A stretch of DNA of 64,000 nt from CAYVBN01 sp964538565 (GTDB lineage: Bacteria; Pseudomonadota; Alphaproteobacteria; Rhizobiales; Xanthobacteraceae), in assembly GCA_964538565.1 (NCBI GenBank), contig CAZIGW010000089.1, forward strand, positions 17,720 to 81,719. The letters run 5' to 3'. Both the position numbers and the translations under genes were made by a program. Numbering within the stretch: the stretch's first letter is position 1; each line of letters begins with the position of its first letter. Positions 8,530-17,251 of this stretch are shown in pieces. Below the pieces are notes generated by a model. That model was given only the letters and a program-made list of their open reading frames with translations, was not told the origin of the DNA and ran no database searches.

Positions 8530-9215
8530 TGATGACCTCTGTTGCGAGCCTGCACGGATGCGCGGGAAGGCACGGAACGCGGATCTTATGCCTCGGCGTT
8601 GGCGAGCGGGATTGCCGATGCGCTATGGACCTGGCCGGCGAGGGGGCAGGGATCAATGAACGACGCGCGCCAAAATCGGCAAGCCGCCTCGCCACCAGGC
8701 GTCTTCATTTTTGAGCACTACGCCAAAAAAGGAACGGTGACAAGGGCGTCGGCTCACGCGACCTTTTGTCCGGACGGAAGGCTGTGAACAACCGCGCAGG
8801 ATCGCTCCGGAAACGGGGTCGGATCGGCTGCCCCGAGAGCCGCGCGTTCTCTGGCGCCGCGAAAAACAACCTGTCCTGTCAGCGTGTTGTCAGGTGTGAT
8901 GGGTGGTTCCTGAAATCCGCGACGACTCCGCAAGACGTGGCCTGACAGGGCTCGTGCGCGTGGTGCTGGCCATGCGAAACCGCTGCGGGAACGCCCGCTC
9001 GGCGTGCTCCAGAAACGTTGACAGTTGTAACCGAAACCGAAAAATGACTTGATTATGTTACGGTCGCTTCGTAACGTGCGGATCGCTGGCCCACGAGGAC
9101 GCCTGCGGTGAAAGATCGTCCTGTCCATTGCAAATCGACGATTGTCGACGCGGCGCGTGCGCTCCGCGCGCCTTGCGCCGGTCAGACGCACTAGGTTCAG
9201 TCAAGAGCGCGCACG
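8530..9215. other. 686-base divergent intergenic region
   Basis: No gene is supported. The region separates the leftward acyl-CoA ligase from the rightward UbiD operon and probably holds both promoters. The candidate elements seen are a TTGACA at 9018 and a GTTACG/CGTAAC inverted repeat at 9057-9075. Confidence 0.5.
9018..9075 (+). promoter_or_regulatory. Candidate promoter and operator of the UbiD operon
   Basis: TTGACA (9018-9023) is followed at 17-base spacing by a poor -10 (AAAATG, 9041-9046). Just downstream is the inverted repeat GTTACG-N7-CGTAAC (9057-9062 and 9070-9075), placed where a repressor would block early transcription. No regulator gene is adjacent; the XRE gene at 18281 is the nearest on the downstream side. 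Confidence 0.4.
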
Positions 9216-10646
9216 ATGCCGAACAAGGATCTCCGCGACTGGCTTGCCGCTGTCGAAAAGATCGGCGAACTCAAGATCATCAGGGGCGCGGAGCCGAAGG
9301 AAGAGATCGGCGGCATCGTCGATCTCTATCAGCGGAAGATGGGCAATGCCGCCGTCATGTTCGACGACGTGCCGGGCTTTCCCAGGGGTTTTCGCGTCCT
9401 CGCCAACGTCCTGACCTCTGTGCCGCGCATCAACGTGGCGCTCGGCCTGCCGCCCGAGGCGGGCGAGATGGAGCTTGTGCAGTGGTGGCGCACGTACATG
9501 CGCAACGCGCCGAGCTTCGAGCCGGTCGAGGTCAACGGCGGCGCGCTGGTCGAGAACGTGCTCGAAGGGAGCGCGGTCGATCTCACCCGGATCCCGACGC
9601 CGGTGTGGCACGAGCACGACGGCGGACCATTCATCGGCACGGCCTGCCTGGTCATCATGAAGGATCCGGACTCCGGCTGGGTCAACAGCGGCACCTACCG
9701 GATCCAGACGCAGGGGCCGAATCTCGCGACCGTCATGATGTCGCCGGGCAAGCACGGCCGCATCATCATGAACAAGTACCACGAGCGCGGCCAACCCTGT
9801 CCGGTCGCCGTCGTGGTCGGCAATCATCCGGTGATCTTCATGCTGTCCGGGCTCGAGATCCCGTATGGCAAGAGCGAGCTCGCGGCGGCCGGCGGCATCT
9901 TCGGCGAGCCCGTCGAGGTGCTGAGGATGCCGAAGACGGGGCTGCCGGTGCCCGCCAACGCCGAGATCGCGTTCGAGGGCTACATCCATCCGAACGATCT
10001 GGTGCAGGAAGGCCCGCTCGGCGAGTGGACCGGCTACTACGCCGGCGGCAGCCGACCGGAGCCGGCGATCCGCATCGAGACCATGATGCACCGGAACGAC
10101 CCGATCCTGCTCGGCGCCATCCCGGCGGTGCCGCCCAACGACAACACCTTCTATCTCGGCACCTATCGGTGCGGCGCGGTGTGGAATCAGCTCGAGGCCG
10201 CCGGCATTCCGGAAGTCCGCGGCGTCTGGGCGCACGAGGCGGGCGGCAGCCGCTTCTGGCTCACCGTGTCGATCAAGCAGCTCTACGGCGGCCACGCCAA
10301 GCAGGCCGGCATGGTGGCCTCGCATTGCCACGCCGGCGCCTACTGCAACCGCTGGACCATCGTGGTCGACGACGACATCGACCCGACCAACATCAACGAG
10401 GTCATCTGGGCGATGTCGACCCGCGTCGACACCCGCGACGGCATCGACATCATCGAAGGCGGCTGGAGCTCGGCGCTCGACCCGATGTGCTACGACGGCG
10501 ACACCGATCGCCGCAACGGGCGCGTCATCGTGAACGCTTGCAAGCCGTTCCGTCGTAAGGACACCTTTCCGATCGTTGCGCGCGCCAGCAAGGAGATGGA
10601 TGCGCGCATCATCGCCAAGTGGAAAAAGGATCTGCCGGAGAACTGA
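9216..10646 (+). CDS. UbiD family prenylated-FMN-dependent decarboxylase
   Basis: The 476-residue product is a UbiD-type (de)carboxylase, which uses prenylated FMN to remove or add CO2 on aromatic, heteroaromatic or alpha,beta-unsaturated acids. The family's catalytic Arg-Glu-Glu set is visible: Arg in NSGTYRIQTQ (about residue 162) and the two Glu of QEGPLGEWTGYY (about 265 and 270). Other landmarks are MFDDVPGFPRGFRV, GNHPVIFMLSG and, near the C-terminus, ARASKEMDARI. It opens an operon with molybdenum-hydroxylase subunits and an ABC importer, so it probably acts on an imported carboxylated ring compound. The flavin prenyltransferase UbiX needed for the cofactor is not in this window. The actual substrate cannot be read from sequence. 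Confidence 0.92.
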   Translation: MPNKDLRDWLAAVEKIGELKIIRGAEPKEEIGGIVDLYQRKMGNAAVMFDDVPGFPRGFRVLANVLTSVPRINVALGLPPEAGEMELVQWWRTYMRNAPSFEPVEVNGGALVENVLEGSAVDLTRIPTPVWHEHDGGPFIGTACLVIMKDPDSGWVNSGTYRIQTQGPNLATVMMSPGKHGRIIMNKYHERGQPCPVAVVVGNHPVIFMLSGLEIPYGKSELAAAGGIFGEPVEVLRMPKTGLPVPANAEIAFEGYIHPNDLVQEGPLGEWTGYYAGGSRPEPAIRIETMMHRNDPILLGAIPAVPPNDNTFYLGTYRCGAVWNQLEAAGIPEVRGVWAHEAGGSRFWLTVSIKQLYGGHAKQAGMVASHCHAGAYCNRWTIVVDDDIDPTNINEVIWAMSTRVDTRDGIDIIEGGWSSALDPMCYDGDTDRRNGRVIVNACKPFRRKDTFPIVARASKEMDARIIAKWKKDLPEN

Positions 10647-10750
10647 AGATCGGTTCTCGCTCCGTGTGCTCCGGCAGGCCGGAGGCAATGGCAGCCGCTC
10701 GATGGTCTCACCCCGGGCGCGCGGAGGATGACAGGAGCCAAGTCGGCCGC

Positions 10751-13108
10751 ATGTCCGAGCACAGGCCAGACGGTTGGATCGGCGCGAGCTTGCTGCGCAA
10801 GGAGGACGCGCGCCATCTCCTCGGCTCGGGCGCGTTCGTCGGCGACATCCGCCTGCCCGGCATGCAGGACGTGGCCTTTCTGCGCAGCGAAGTGGCGCAC
10901 GGCGTGCTCAAGTCGGTGCGCAAGCCGGCCGACGGCGCGTCGCGCGTCTTCACCCGTGACGACCTCGCCTGGGTGAAGATCCTCGAGGCCGGTCCGGAGC
11001 TCGCCGCATTCCGCTCCAGTCCCTATCCGCCGCTCGCGGAGGGCAAGGTGCGCTACGCCGGGCAGGCGATCGCGGCCTGCGTCGCGCCGACCCGCTCGCG
11101 CGCCGAGGACCTGGTCGAGCAGATCGAGATCGAGATCGAACCCCTGGCCCCCGTCGTCGATTGCCGCGCGGCCATGCGGCCCGACAGCGCGAGACTATTC
11201 GATCACTGGCCCGACAACGCCTTCATCAAGAGCAGCGTGGTCGAGGGCGATCCGGCCGCGCTGGCGCGCGCGCCGATCCGCCTGCAGCGGCAGTTCCGCA
11301 TGAACCGGCAGGCGACCGTTCATCTCGAGGGCCGCGGCATCATCGCGCACTGGGACCAGCGGCTCGACGAGCTGGTGATCTATCTCTCGACCCAGGGCCC
11401 GCACGTCATGCGGCTCGGCATCGCGCAGGCGCTCGGCTTGCCGGAGCACAAGGTGCGCATCATCGCGCCGGACGTCGGCGGCGGCTTCGGCGGCAAGAAC
11501 CGTCTGCTGCCCGAGGAAATCGCGGTCGCGGCCATCGCCATGAAGGTCGGCCATCCGGTGCGCTGGCTCGAAGACCGCCGCGAGCATTTCCTCGCCTCGG
11601 TCCATGCGCGCGACCATTTCTACGACCTGACCGTCTCGGCCGACGAAAACGGGGTTCTGCTCGGCATCGAGGGCTCCGTCTATATCGACGCCGGCGCCTA
11701 CGCGCTGTGGCCGACGGGCGCCTTCATGGAAGCCAGCATGGCGGCGCGCAACCTGCCGGGGCCGTATCGCATCCGCCATCTGTCGATCGACACCTACACG
11801 GTGGCGACCAACAAGACCCCGATGGGGCCGTATCGCGGCGTCGCGCGGCCCGGCGCATGCTTCGCGATCGAGCGCCTGGTCGACGAGGTCGCGCACGCGA
11901 CGGGGCTCGAACCGGCCGAGGTGCGCCGGCGCAACATGGTTACGCGTGACGAGCTGCCGTATCGCACGGCGGGCGGTCTCCTGTTCGACACCGGCGACTA
12001 TCACGCCTCGCTCGACAAGGCGGTCGCGCTGATCGATCTCGAGGCGGTGCGGGCGCGCCAACGGAAGGGCGAGCCGGACGGGCGCGTCGTCGGAGTGGGA
12101 TTTGCCTTCTACTCGGAACAGAGCGGCCACGGCCAGGCCGAATGGACCAAGCGCAAGTCCCGTGTCGTGCCGGGCTACGAGTCCGCGCGCGTGCGCGTGC
12201 TGCCGGACGGCTCGGTGGTGATCCACGTCGGCGTGCAGAACCACGGCCAGGGTCACGAGACCACGCTGGCGCAGATCGCCGCGCACGAGCTCGGCATCGA
12301 TCCCGACCGCATCTCGATCCGCTACGGCGACACGTCGACGGCGCCGTTCGGCTTCGGTTCGTTCGCCTCGCGTACCATCGTGTTCGCCGGCGGCGCGGTG
12401 GCAAAGTCCTGCCGGGTGATCGCCGAGAAGCTGCGCAGGATCGGCGCGCACCTGCTGCAGGCCGACGCGAAATCCGTCCGGCTCGAGAAGGGCGCGGTCG
12501 TGTCGGCCTCGGGCGCGGTCACGATCGGCGAGATCGCCCACGCGGCGAACGTGCGCCAGGAACTGCTTCCGCCCGACGTCGAGCCGCTGCTCGAGCACGT
12601 CGCGACCTACGAGCCGACCGATTCCGGCGGCGTCTTCTCCTACGGGACGCACGCGGTGCTGGTCGTGGTCGATCCGGAAACCGGCGTCACGGAGATCGAG
12701 AAATACGTCGTCGCCGAGGACTGCGGCACGATGATCAATCCGATGATCGTCGACGGGCAGGTGCAGGGCGGCATCGCCCAGGGCATCGGCACCGCGCTGT
12801 TCGAAGAGATTCCCTATTCCGAGCTGGGCCAGCCGCTGGCGACGACGTTCGCCGACTACATGATGCCGTGCGCGACGGAGATCCCGACCGTCGAGATCGC
12901 CCATTCGGTCACGCCCGCCAAGGCGACCGAATACGGCGTCAAAGGCGTGGGCGAGGGGGGCGCCATCGCGCCGCCGGCGGCGATCGCCAACGCGGTGGCG
13001 GACGCGTTCCGCGACATCGGCGCGCGCTTCGACGAGACGCCGCTGACGCCGCGCCGCGTGTCCGAGGCGGTGGCGGCGGCGCGCCGGGCGAAGGAATCCC
13101 GCCGATGA
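10751..13108 (+). CDS. Molybdenum hydroxylase, large (Mo-pterin) subunit, set 1
   Basis: The 785-residue product is the catalytic subunit of a xanthine oxidase family enzyme, which hydroxylates a carbon centre (aldehyde, N-heterocycle or CoA ester) using water. The start is taken at 10751 because the protein then opens with the usual IGASLLRKEDARHLLGSG; the frame is open further upstream. Visible motifs are the molybdopterin loop VGGGFGGKN (about residue 240), MGPYRGVARPGACFAIER, QNHGQGHETTLAQIAAHELG, and the C-terminal catalytic glutamate in KGVGEGG. The CO-dehydrogenase signature AYxCSFR is absent, so it is not a CO oxidiser. ATGA overlaps join it to the FAD and FeS genes. Its place after UbiD suggests it hydroxylates the decarboxylated product or its CoA ester. 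Confidence 0.9.
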   Translation: MSEHRPDGWIGASLLRKEDARHLLGSGAFVGDIRLPGMQDVAFLRSEVAHGVLKSVRKPADGASRVFTRDDLAWVKILEAGPELAAFRSSPYPPLAEGKVRYAGQAIAACVAPTRSRAEDLVEQIEIEIEPLAPVVDCRAAMRPDSARLFDHWPDNAFIKSSVVEGDPAALARAPIRLQRQFRMNRQATVHLEGRGIIAHWDQRLDELVIYLSTQGPHVMRLGIAQALGLPEHKVRIIAPDVGGGFGGKNRLLPEEIAVAAIAMKVGHPVRWLEDRREHFLASVHARDHFYDLTVSADENGVLLGIEGSVYIDAGAYALWPTGAFMEASMAARNLPGPYRIRHLSIDTYTVATNKTPMGPYRGVARPGACFAIERLVDEVAHATGLEPAEVRRRNMVTRDELPYRTAGGLLFDTGDYHASLDKAVALIDLEAVRARQRKGEPDGRVVGVGFAFYSEQSGHGQAEWTKRKSRVVPGYESARVRVLPDGSVVIHVGVQNHGQGHETTLAQIAAHELGIDPDRISIRYGDTSTAPFGFGSFASRTIVFAGGAVAKSCRVIAEKLRRIGAHLLQADAKSVRLEKGAVVSASGAVTIGEIAHAANVRQELLPPDVEPLLEHVATYEPTDSGGVFSYGTHAVLVVVDPETGVTEIEKYVVAEDCGTMINPMIVDGQVQGGIAQGIGTALFEEIPYSELGQPLATTFADYMMPCATEIPTVEIAHSVTPAKATEYGVKGVGEGGAIAPPAAIANAVADAFRDIGARFDETPLTPRRVSEAVAAARRAKESRR

Positions 13109-13938
13109 AGCCCGCGGCTTTCGACTACGTGCGCCCGGGGAGCCTCGAGGAGGCGCTCGGCCTCCTGGCCGGGGCGCCCGAGGACGTGATGCCGCTCGCC
13201 GGCGGGCAGTCGCTGCTGCCGCTGCTCGGCCTGCGCATGAGCTCTGCCGCCATGCTGGTCGACATCGGCCGGCTCGACGCGCTTCGGCGGGTCGAGGACA
13301 CGGGTTCGCACGTCGTGATCGGCGCGGCCGTCACCCACGCGGAGATCGAGGACGGCATCGTCCCCGATCCGGGACGCGGCCTGATGCGCCGCATGGCGGG
13401 CCGCATCGCCTATCGGGCGGTGCGGAACCAGGGCACCATCGGCGGCAGCGTCGCCATGGCCGACCCGGCGGCCGACTGGCCGGTGTGTCTGATCGCGCTC
13501 GAGGCCGTCGCGCGGATCGCGGGCGCTCGGGGCGGGCGCACGGTGCCGGTCGCCGATCTGATCGAGGACGTCTACACCACGTCGCTTGCGCGCGGGGAGA
13601 TCATCGTCGCCTTCGAGGTGCCGCGCCTCGATGCGGCGGCGAGAACCGGCGTCGCCAAGGTGGCGCGCAAGACCGGCGCATTTGCGATGTCGCAGGCGGT
13701 CGTGGTGACGAACGACGGCGCGCGCGCGGCCCGCGTGGTACTCGCCGGTGCGGGGAGTCGGGCGTATCGCCTGCCGGCGACCTCCGGGCTGCTGCAATCG
13801 CCGGACGCGGCGGAGTCGTCGCTGCGCGAGGCGATCAGACGCGATCTGGAGGGCTGCGGCGGCGAACTGGACGATTACACGATCCGCCTGCACACCGCGG
13901 TCGTGCTGCGGGCGATTGCCGAGGCGCGCCGCTCATGA
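13105..13938 (+). CDS. Molybdenum hydroxylase, FAD-binding medium subunit, set 1
   Basis: The 277-residue product is the CoxM/CutM-type FAD subunit that passes electrons from the FeS centres to the acceptor. It has the two flavin motifs of this family, PLAGGQSLLPLL (about residues 32-43) and RNQGTIGGSVAMADPAADWP (about 109-128), followed by the C-terminal CODH_FAD domain. The extra [4Fe-4S] insertion of 4-hydroxybenzoyl-CoA reductase is not present. The start codon overlaps the stop of the large subunit (ATGA at 13105), and its own stop overlaps the start of the FeS subunit, a sign of translational coupling and of equal subunit supply. Confidence 0.92.
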   Translation: MKPAAFDYVRPGSLEEALGLLAGAPEDVMPLAGGQSLLPLLGLRMSSAAMLVDIGRLDALRRVEDTGSHVVIGAAVTHAEIEDGIVPDPGRGLMRRMAGRIAYRAVRNQGTIGGSVAMADPAADWPVCLIALEAVARIAGARGGRTVPVADLIEDVYTTSLARGEIIVAFEVPRLDAAARTGVAKVARKTGAFAMSQAVVVTNDGARAARVVLAGAGSRAYRLPATSGLLQSPDAAESSLREAIRRDLEGCGGELDDYTIRLHTAVVLRAIAEARRS

Positions 13939-14471
13939 AATCGCTCACGCTCAACATCAACGGCGAGGACGTCATGCTGCTCGCCGAGCCGCGCGAGAGC
14001 CTCGCCGACGTCTTGCGCGAGCGCCTGTCGCTGACCGGAACGCATCTCGGCTGCGAGCACGGCGCCTGCGGCGCCTGCACCGTCGAGGTCGACGGCAAGG
14101 CGACGCGCGCCTGCCTGGTGCTCGGCGTGATGGCCGAGGGCCGGCGCGTGCGGACGATAGAAGGTCTTCGCGACGATCCCGTCATGCTGCTCCTGCGTCG
14201 CCATTTCCACGAACAGCATGCGCTTCAATGTGGCTTCTGCACGCCCGGAATGCTGATCATGGCACGGGAGTTGCTTAAGAACAGAGTGATGAAGAATTCG
14301 ACGAGAGACTCCAACGAGAACCGCGTGGACAATGACGGCATGGTGTTGAGCGAGAGCGACGTGCGCGAGGGAATGGCCGGACAGATCTGCCGATGCACCG
14401 GTTACGCCGGAATCGTACGCGCGATCATGGAAGCAGCGAAGGAACTGCGGACCGCCGAGGCCTCGACCTAG
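13935..14471 (+). CDS. Molybdenum hydroxylase, [2Fe-2S] small subunit, set 1 (with insertion)
   Basis: The 178-residue product carries two [2Fe-2S] clusters. The plant-type ferredoxin domain has CEHGACGACTVEVDG with a further Cys about a dozen residues on. The helical domain has QCGFCTPGMLIMA and then CRCTGY. Between these last two motifs there is an insertion of roughly 20-25 polar residues (about residues 114-138, encoded by 14275-14350), rich in Asn, Asp and Ser, whereas family members usually have a short loop there. The DNA of the insertion is also visibly lower in GC than its flanks. The insertion keeps the frame and all eight cysteines, so the protein should still fold. ATGA overlap links it to the FAD subunit, and it ends in TAG. 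Confidence 0.92.
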   Translation: MKSLTLNINGEDVMLLAEPRESLADVLRERLSLTGTHLGCEHGACGACTVEVDGKATRACLVLGVMAEGRRVRTIEGLRDDPVMLLLRRHFHEQHALQCGFCTPGMLIMARELLKNRVMKNSTRDSNENRVDNDGMVLSESDVREGMAGQICRCTGYAGIVRAIMEAAKELRTAEAST

Positions 14472-14513
14472 GCGGTGCGCAATCGAGGTTGTCTCCGAGG
14501 GAGGACAGAAGAC

Positions 14514-15551
14514 ATGACCGAACATGACACGATCACTAGGCGCCAGCTCCTGGGCGGCGCTGCCGCCGCGGCCCTGGTGTCTTCGACCGGCCTGGCGCTC
14601 GGCGCGGGCCCGGACAGCATCAAGATGAGCCTGGAATTTCGCATCTACGGCGGCAACGCCCCGATGTTCCTGGCGCAGGACAGCATCTACAAGAAACACG
14701 GTCTCGAGGTGACGCCCGACGGCTCATCCGGCTCGGACGAGTCGATCCGGCGCGTGGCGGCGGGCATGTATCCGTTCGGTCTCGCCGACGCCAGCACACT
14801 CGTCGCCTTCGCCGGCCGCAATCCGAAGATCGCGCCGAAGATCATCATGCCGATCTTCGACCGTTTCCCTGCGTGCATCATCAGCCTGAAGAAGAAGCCG
14901 GTAAGATCCGTCCAGGATCTCAAGACGGTGAAGATCGGATCCGGCAGCTCCGACGCGGGCGTGAAGATGTTCCCGGTGCTGATGTCGCTCAACAACATCG
15001 ACATGAAGTCGCTCGACATCACCACGGTCGACGTCAAGCTGCGTGACGCGCTGCTGCTGACCGGCAAGGTCGATGCTGTCATTGCGTTCGACTACACCTC
15101 GGTGTTCAATCTGGTCGGCAATGGCGTGAAGCTCGAGGACATCGTCATCCTCTACTTCTCGGACATGGGCTTCGGCATGTTCGGAAACTCGCTCATCGCC
15201 CATCCGGACGTGATCGCAAAGAGCCCCGATCTCGTGCGTCGCGTCGCGGCCGCGACGGCCGAGGCGTGGGTCTATTCGTCGACGCACCGCAAGGAAGCGA
15301 TCGATGCGGTGGTCAAACGCGAGAAGCTGCTCAACCCGGATGTCGAGCTGCAGCGGCTGAGCTGGGTCTACGACAAGCACATCCTGACGTCGAACGTGAA
15401 GAAGAACGGACTGGGCAACGCCGAGATCGGGCGCATGAAGCGCGCCATCGCGCTGATCAAGGAAGGCTTCGGTCTCCCGTCGGCGCCGTCGGTCGAGGAC
15501 GTGTTCGACCCGCAGTTCATGCCGCCGCTGAAGGACCGGACGTTTGCTTAG
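14514..15551 (+). CDS. ABC transporter substrate-binding protein, NitT/TauT (SsuA/THI5-like) type
   Basis: The 345-residue product begins with a Tat-type signal (TRRQLLGG, then an Ala-rich hydrophobic stretch and ALGAG), so it is probably exported folded to the periplasm. The mature protein has the SsuA/NMT1-like fold pattern: an opening MSLEFRIYGGNAPMFLAQD, KKHGLEVTPDGSSGS, then TVKIGSGSSDAGVKMF. Such proteins bind sulfonates, nitrate, taurine or aromatic acids and feed a two-gene ABC core. Here the ATPase and permease follow directly, and the hydroxylase genes precede, so the ligand is probably the substrate of the UbiD / molybdenum-hydroxylase pathway. GAGGACAG precedes the ATG at 14514. 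Confidence 0.88.
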   Translation: MTEHDTITRRQLLGGAAAAALVSSTGLALGAGPDSIKMSLEFRIYGGNAPMFLAQDSIYKKHGLEVTPDGSSGSDESIRRVAAGMYPFGLADASTLVAFAGRNPKIAPKIIMPIFDRFPACIISLKKKPVRSVQDLKTVKIGSGSSDAGVKMFPVLMSLNNIDMKSLDITTVDVKLRDALLLTGKVDAVIAFDYTSVFNLVGNGVKLEDIVILYFSDMGFGMFGNSLIAHPDVIAKSPDLVRRVAAATAEAWVYSSTHRKEAIDAVVKREKLLNPDVELQRLSWVYDKHILTSNVKKNGLGNAEIGRMKRAIALIKEGFGLPSAPSVEDVFDPQFMPPLKDRTFA

Positions 15552-15585
15552 TCCGCCGCTGACGACCAGCACCGCGGTTCGCGCG

Positions 15586-16440
15586 ATGAATGAGGCTTCC
15601 GCACCCTTTGTCCGGATCGACGGCGTCAACCTGTGGTACGGGGCGGGAGCCGAGACGCAGGCGCTCGCCGGGCTCGATCTGACGGTTCGCAAGGGAGAAT
15701 TTGCAGCCGTCGTCGGCCCGTCCGGCTGCGGCAAGTCGTCCTTGATGAAGCTCGTCACCGGTCTTCTCCCGCCCACGGCCGGCAGCGTCGTGGTGGCGGG
15801 CCGGCCGGTGACCGGTCCGCTCAAGATCGTCGGGATGGCGTTCCAGAATTCGACCTTGCTGCCGTGGCGCAACATCCTCGACAACATCATGCTGCCGCTG
15901 GAGATCGTGCAGCCGCACCGCAGGCAGTTGCGCAGCAAGCGGAAGGAGTACGAAGCCCTGGCGCTCGGGCTTCTCGACACCGTCGGACTCGGCGGCTTCG
16001 AGAAGCGTCATCCCTGGATGCTCTCGGGCGGCATGCAGCAGCGGGCGAACCTCTGCCGCTCGTTGATCCACTCACCCGAACTGCTCATGCTCGACGAGCC
16101 GTTCGGGGCGCTCGATGCGTTCACGCGCGAGGAATTGTGGGGCGTGCTGCAGGATCTGTGGATGCAGCGGCGCTTCACCTGCATCCTGGTGACGCACGAT
16201 CTGCGCGAGGCGGCCTATCTCGCGGACGTCGTCTACACGATGAGCGCGCGGCCGGGCCGTGTCATCTCGACTCATCGTATCGAGTTGCCGCGGCCGCGCA
16301 CCCTGGAGAGCACGTTCTCGCCCGCGTTCGTCGACGTGGTGCATCGGATTCGCGGCGACATCGCCCAGGCGCGCAGCGAGGCGCAGGCCGGGCGGGTCCC
16401 TGATCGCTCCGGCAAGCCGGCCGCCGGGAGACGCCAATGA
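15586..16440 (+). CDS. ABC transporter ATP-binding protein, NitT/TauT type
   Basis: The 284-residue product has Walker A (GPSGCGKSSLMKL, about residue 48), the Q-loop in AFQNSTLLPWRN, the ABC signature LSGGMQQRANLCRSL, Walker B (LLMLDEPFGALD) and the H-loop THDLREAAYLAD. This is the SsuB/TauB pattern and it energises uptake with the permease at 16437. The ATG at 15586 is preferred over the TTG at 15544, which overlaps the preceding stop codon, because the family normally begins shortly before the FVRIDGVNLWYG strand. Its last codon overlaps the permease start (ATGA), so the two are translationally coupled. Confidence 0.9.
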   Translation: MNEASAPFVRIDGVNLWYGAGAETQALAGLDLTVRKGEFAAVVGPSGCGKSSLMKLVTGLLPPTAGSVVVAGRPVTGPLKIVGMAFQNSTLLPWRNILDNIMLPLEIVQPHRRQLRSKRKEYEALALGLLDTVGLGGFEKRHPWMLSGGMQQRANLCRSLIHSPELLMLDEPFGALDAFTREELWGVLQDLWMQRRFTCILVTHDLREAAYLADVVYTMSARPGRVISTHRIELPRPRTLESTFSPAFVDVVHRIRGDIAQARSEAQAGRVPDRSGKPAAGRRQ

Positions 16441-17228
16441 CACCCAAGGAATACGAGCGCCTCGAGCGGGCGATGCCGTGGCTCGTGATCGTCGGCTTCG
16501 TGCTGCTGTGGGAGCTGATCGTGAGGGTCTTCGGCATCCGATCGTTCATCCTGCCGGCGCCGACCGACATCTACGTGGCGCTGATCCAGTATCACGAGCC
16601 GATCATGGCGAGCGCGCTGTTCACGCTGGTCAACACGCTGGTGGGCTTCGGCATCGGGATCGTGGTCGGGCTGCTGCTCGGCATCGTCATCGGCTCGTCG
16701 CGGCTCGCCTACGCGGGACTCTATCCGGTGCTGGTCGGGATCAACTCGATCCCCAAGGCCGCGATCGTGCCGATCCTGGTGTTGTGGATGGGGATCGGAC
16801 AGCCGCCCGCCATCACCACGGCGTTCATGCTGTCGTTCTTCCCGATCTCGGTGAACGTCGCCACCGGGCTCGCGACGACCGAGCCGGAGCTCGAGGACGT
16901 GCTGCGTTCGCTCGGGGCAACGCGTTTCGACATTCTCTGGAAGGTCGGCATCCCGCGATCGCTGCCCTATTTCTTCGCCTCCCTGAAGGTCTCGATCACG
17001 CTGGCGTTCATCGGCGCGGTGATTTCCGAGACGCTCGCGTCGAACGACGGCATCGGGTACCTGATGGTGCAGGCGGCCTCCCAGTTCCGCACGCCGCTGA
17101 TGTTCGCCGGCGTGACCGTCATCGCCGCGATGGGCATTGCCACCTACGTGGTGTTCGTGCTGATCGAACGGCGGTTCACGAGCTGGGCGATGCGGCGCCA
17201 GAACGTTGCGATGCCAAGCGGCGGCTGA
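16437..17228 (+). CDS. ABC transporter permease, NitT/TauT (SsuC) type
   Basis: The 263-residue inner-membrane protein has about six hydrophobic helices and the binding-protein-dependent permease signature in the EAA loop (LEDVLRSLGATRFDILWKVG, about residues 151-170), which contacts the ATPase. The IRSFILPAPTDIY segment after the first helix is typical of SsuC/TauC proteins. It closes the operon that starts at 9216: UbiD, hydroxylase L-M-S, binding protein, ATPase, permease. A 23-base gap separates its stop from the convergent MaoC-like gene. Confidence 0.92.
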   Translation: MTPKEYERLERAMPWLVIVGFVLLWELIVRVFGIRSFILPAPTDIYVALIQYHEPIMASALFTLVNTLVGFGIGIVVGLLLGIVIGSSRLAYAGLYPVLVGINSIPKAAIVPILVLWMGIGQPPAITTAFMLSFFPISVNVATGLATTEPELEDVLRSLGATRFDILWKVGIPRSLPYFFASLKVSITLAFIGAVISETLASNDGIGYLMVQAASQFRTPLMFAGVTVIAAMGIATYVVFVLIERRFTSWAMRRQNVAMPSGG

Positions 17229-17251
17229 CGCGCGCCAAGGGCCGCGCCACG

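Noticed and set aside
9201..10688. 495-codon minus-strand open frame opposite the UbiD gene
   Set aside because: The plus strand has all UbiD catalytic residues; the opposite frame is a shadow.
10751..13108. Aerobic CO dehydrogenase (CoxMSL)
   Set aside because: The active-site loop AYxCSFR needed for the Cu-Mo centre is absent from all four large subunits.
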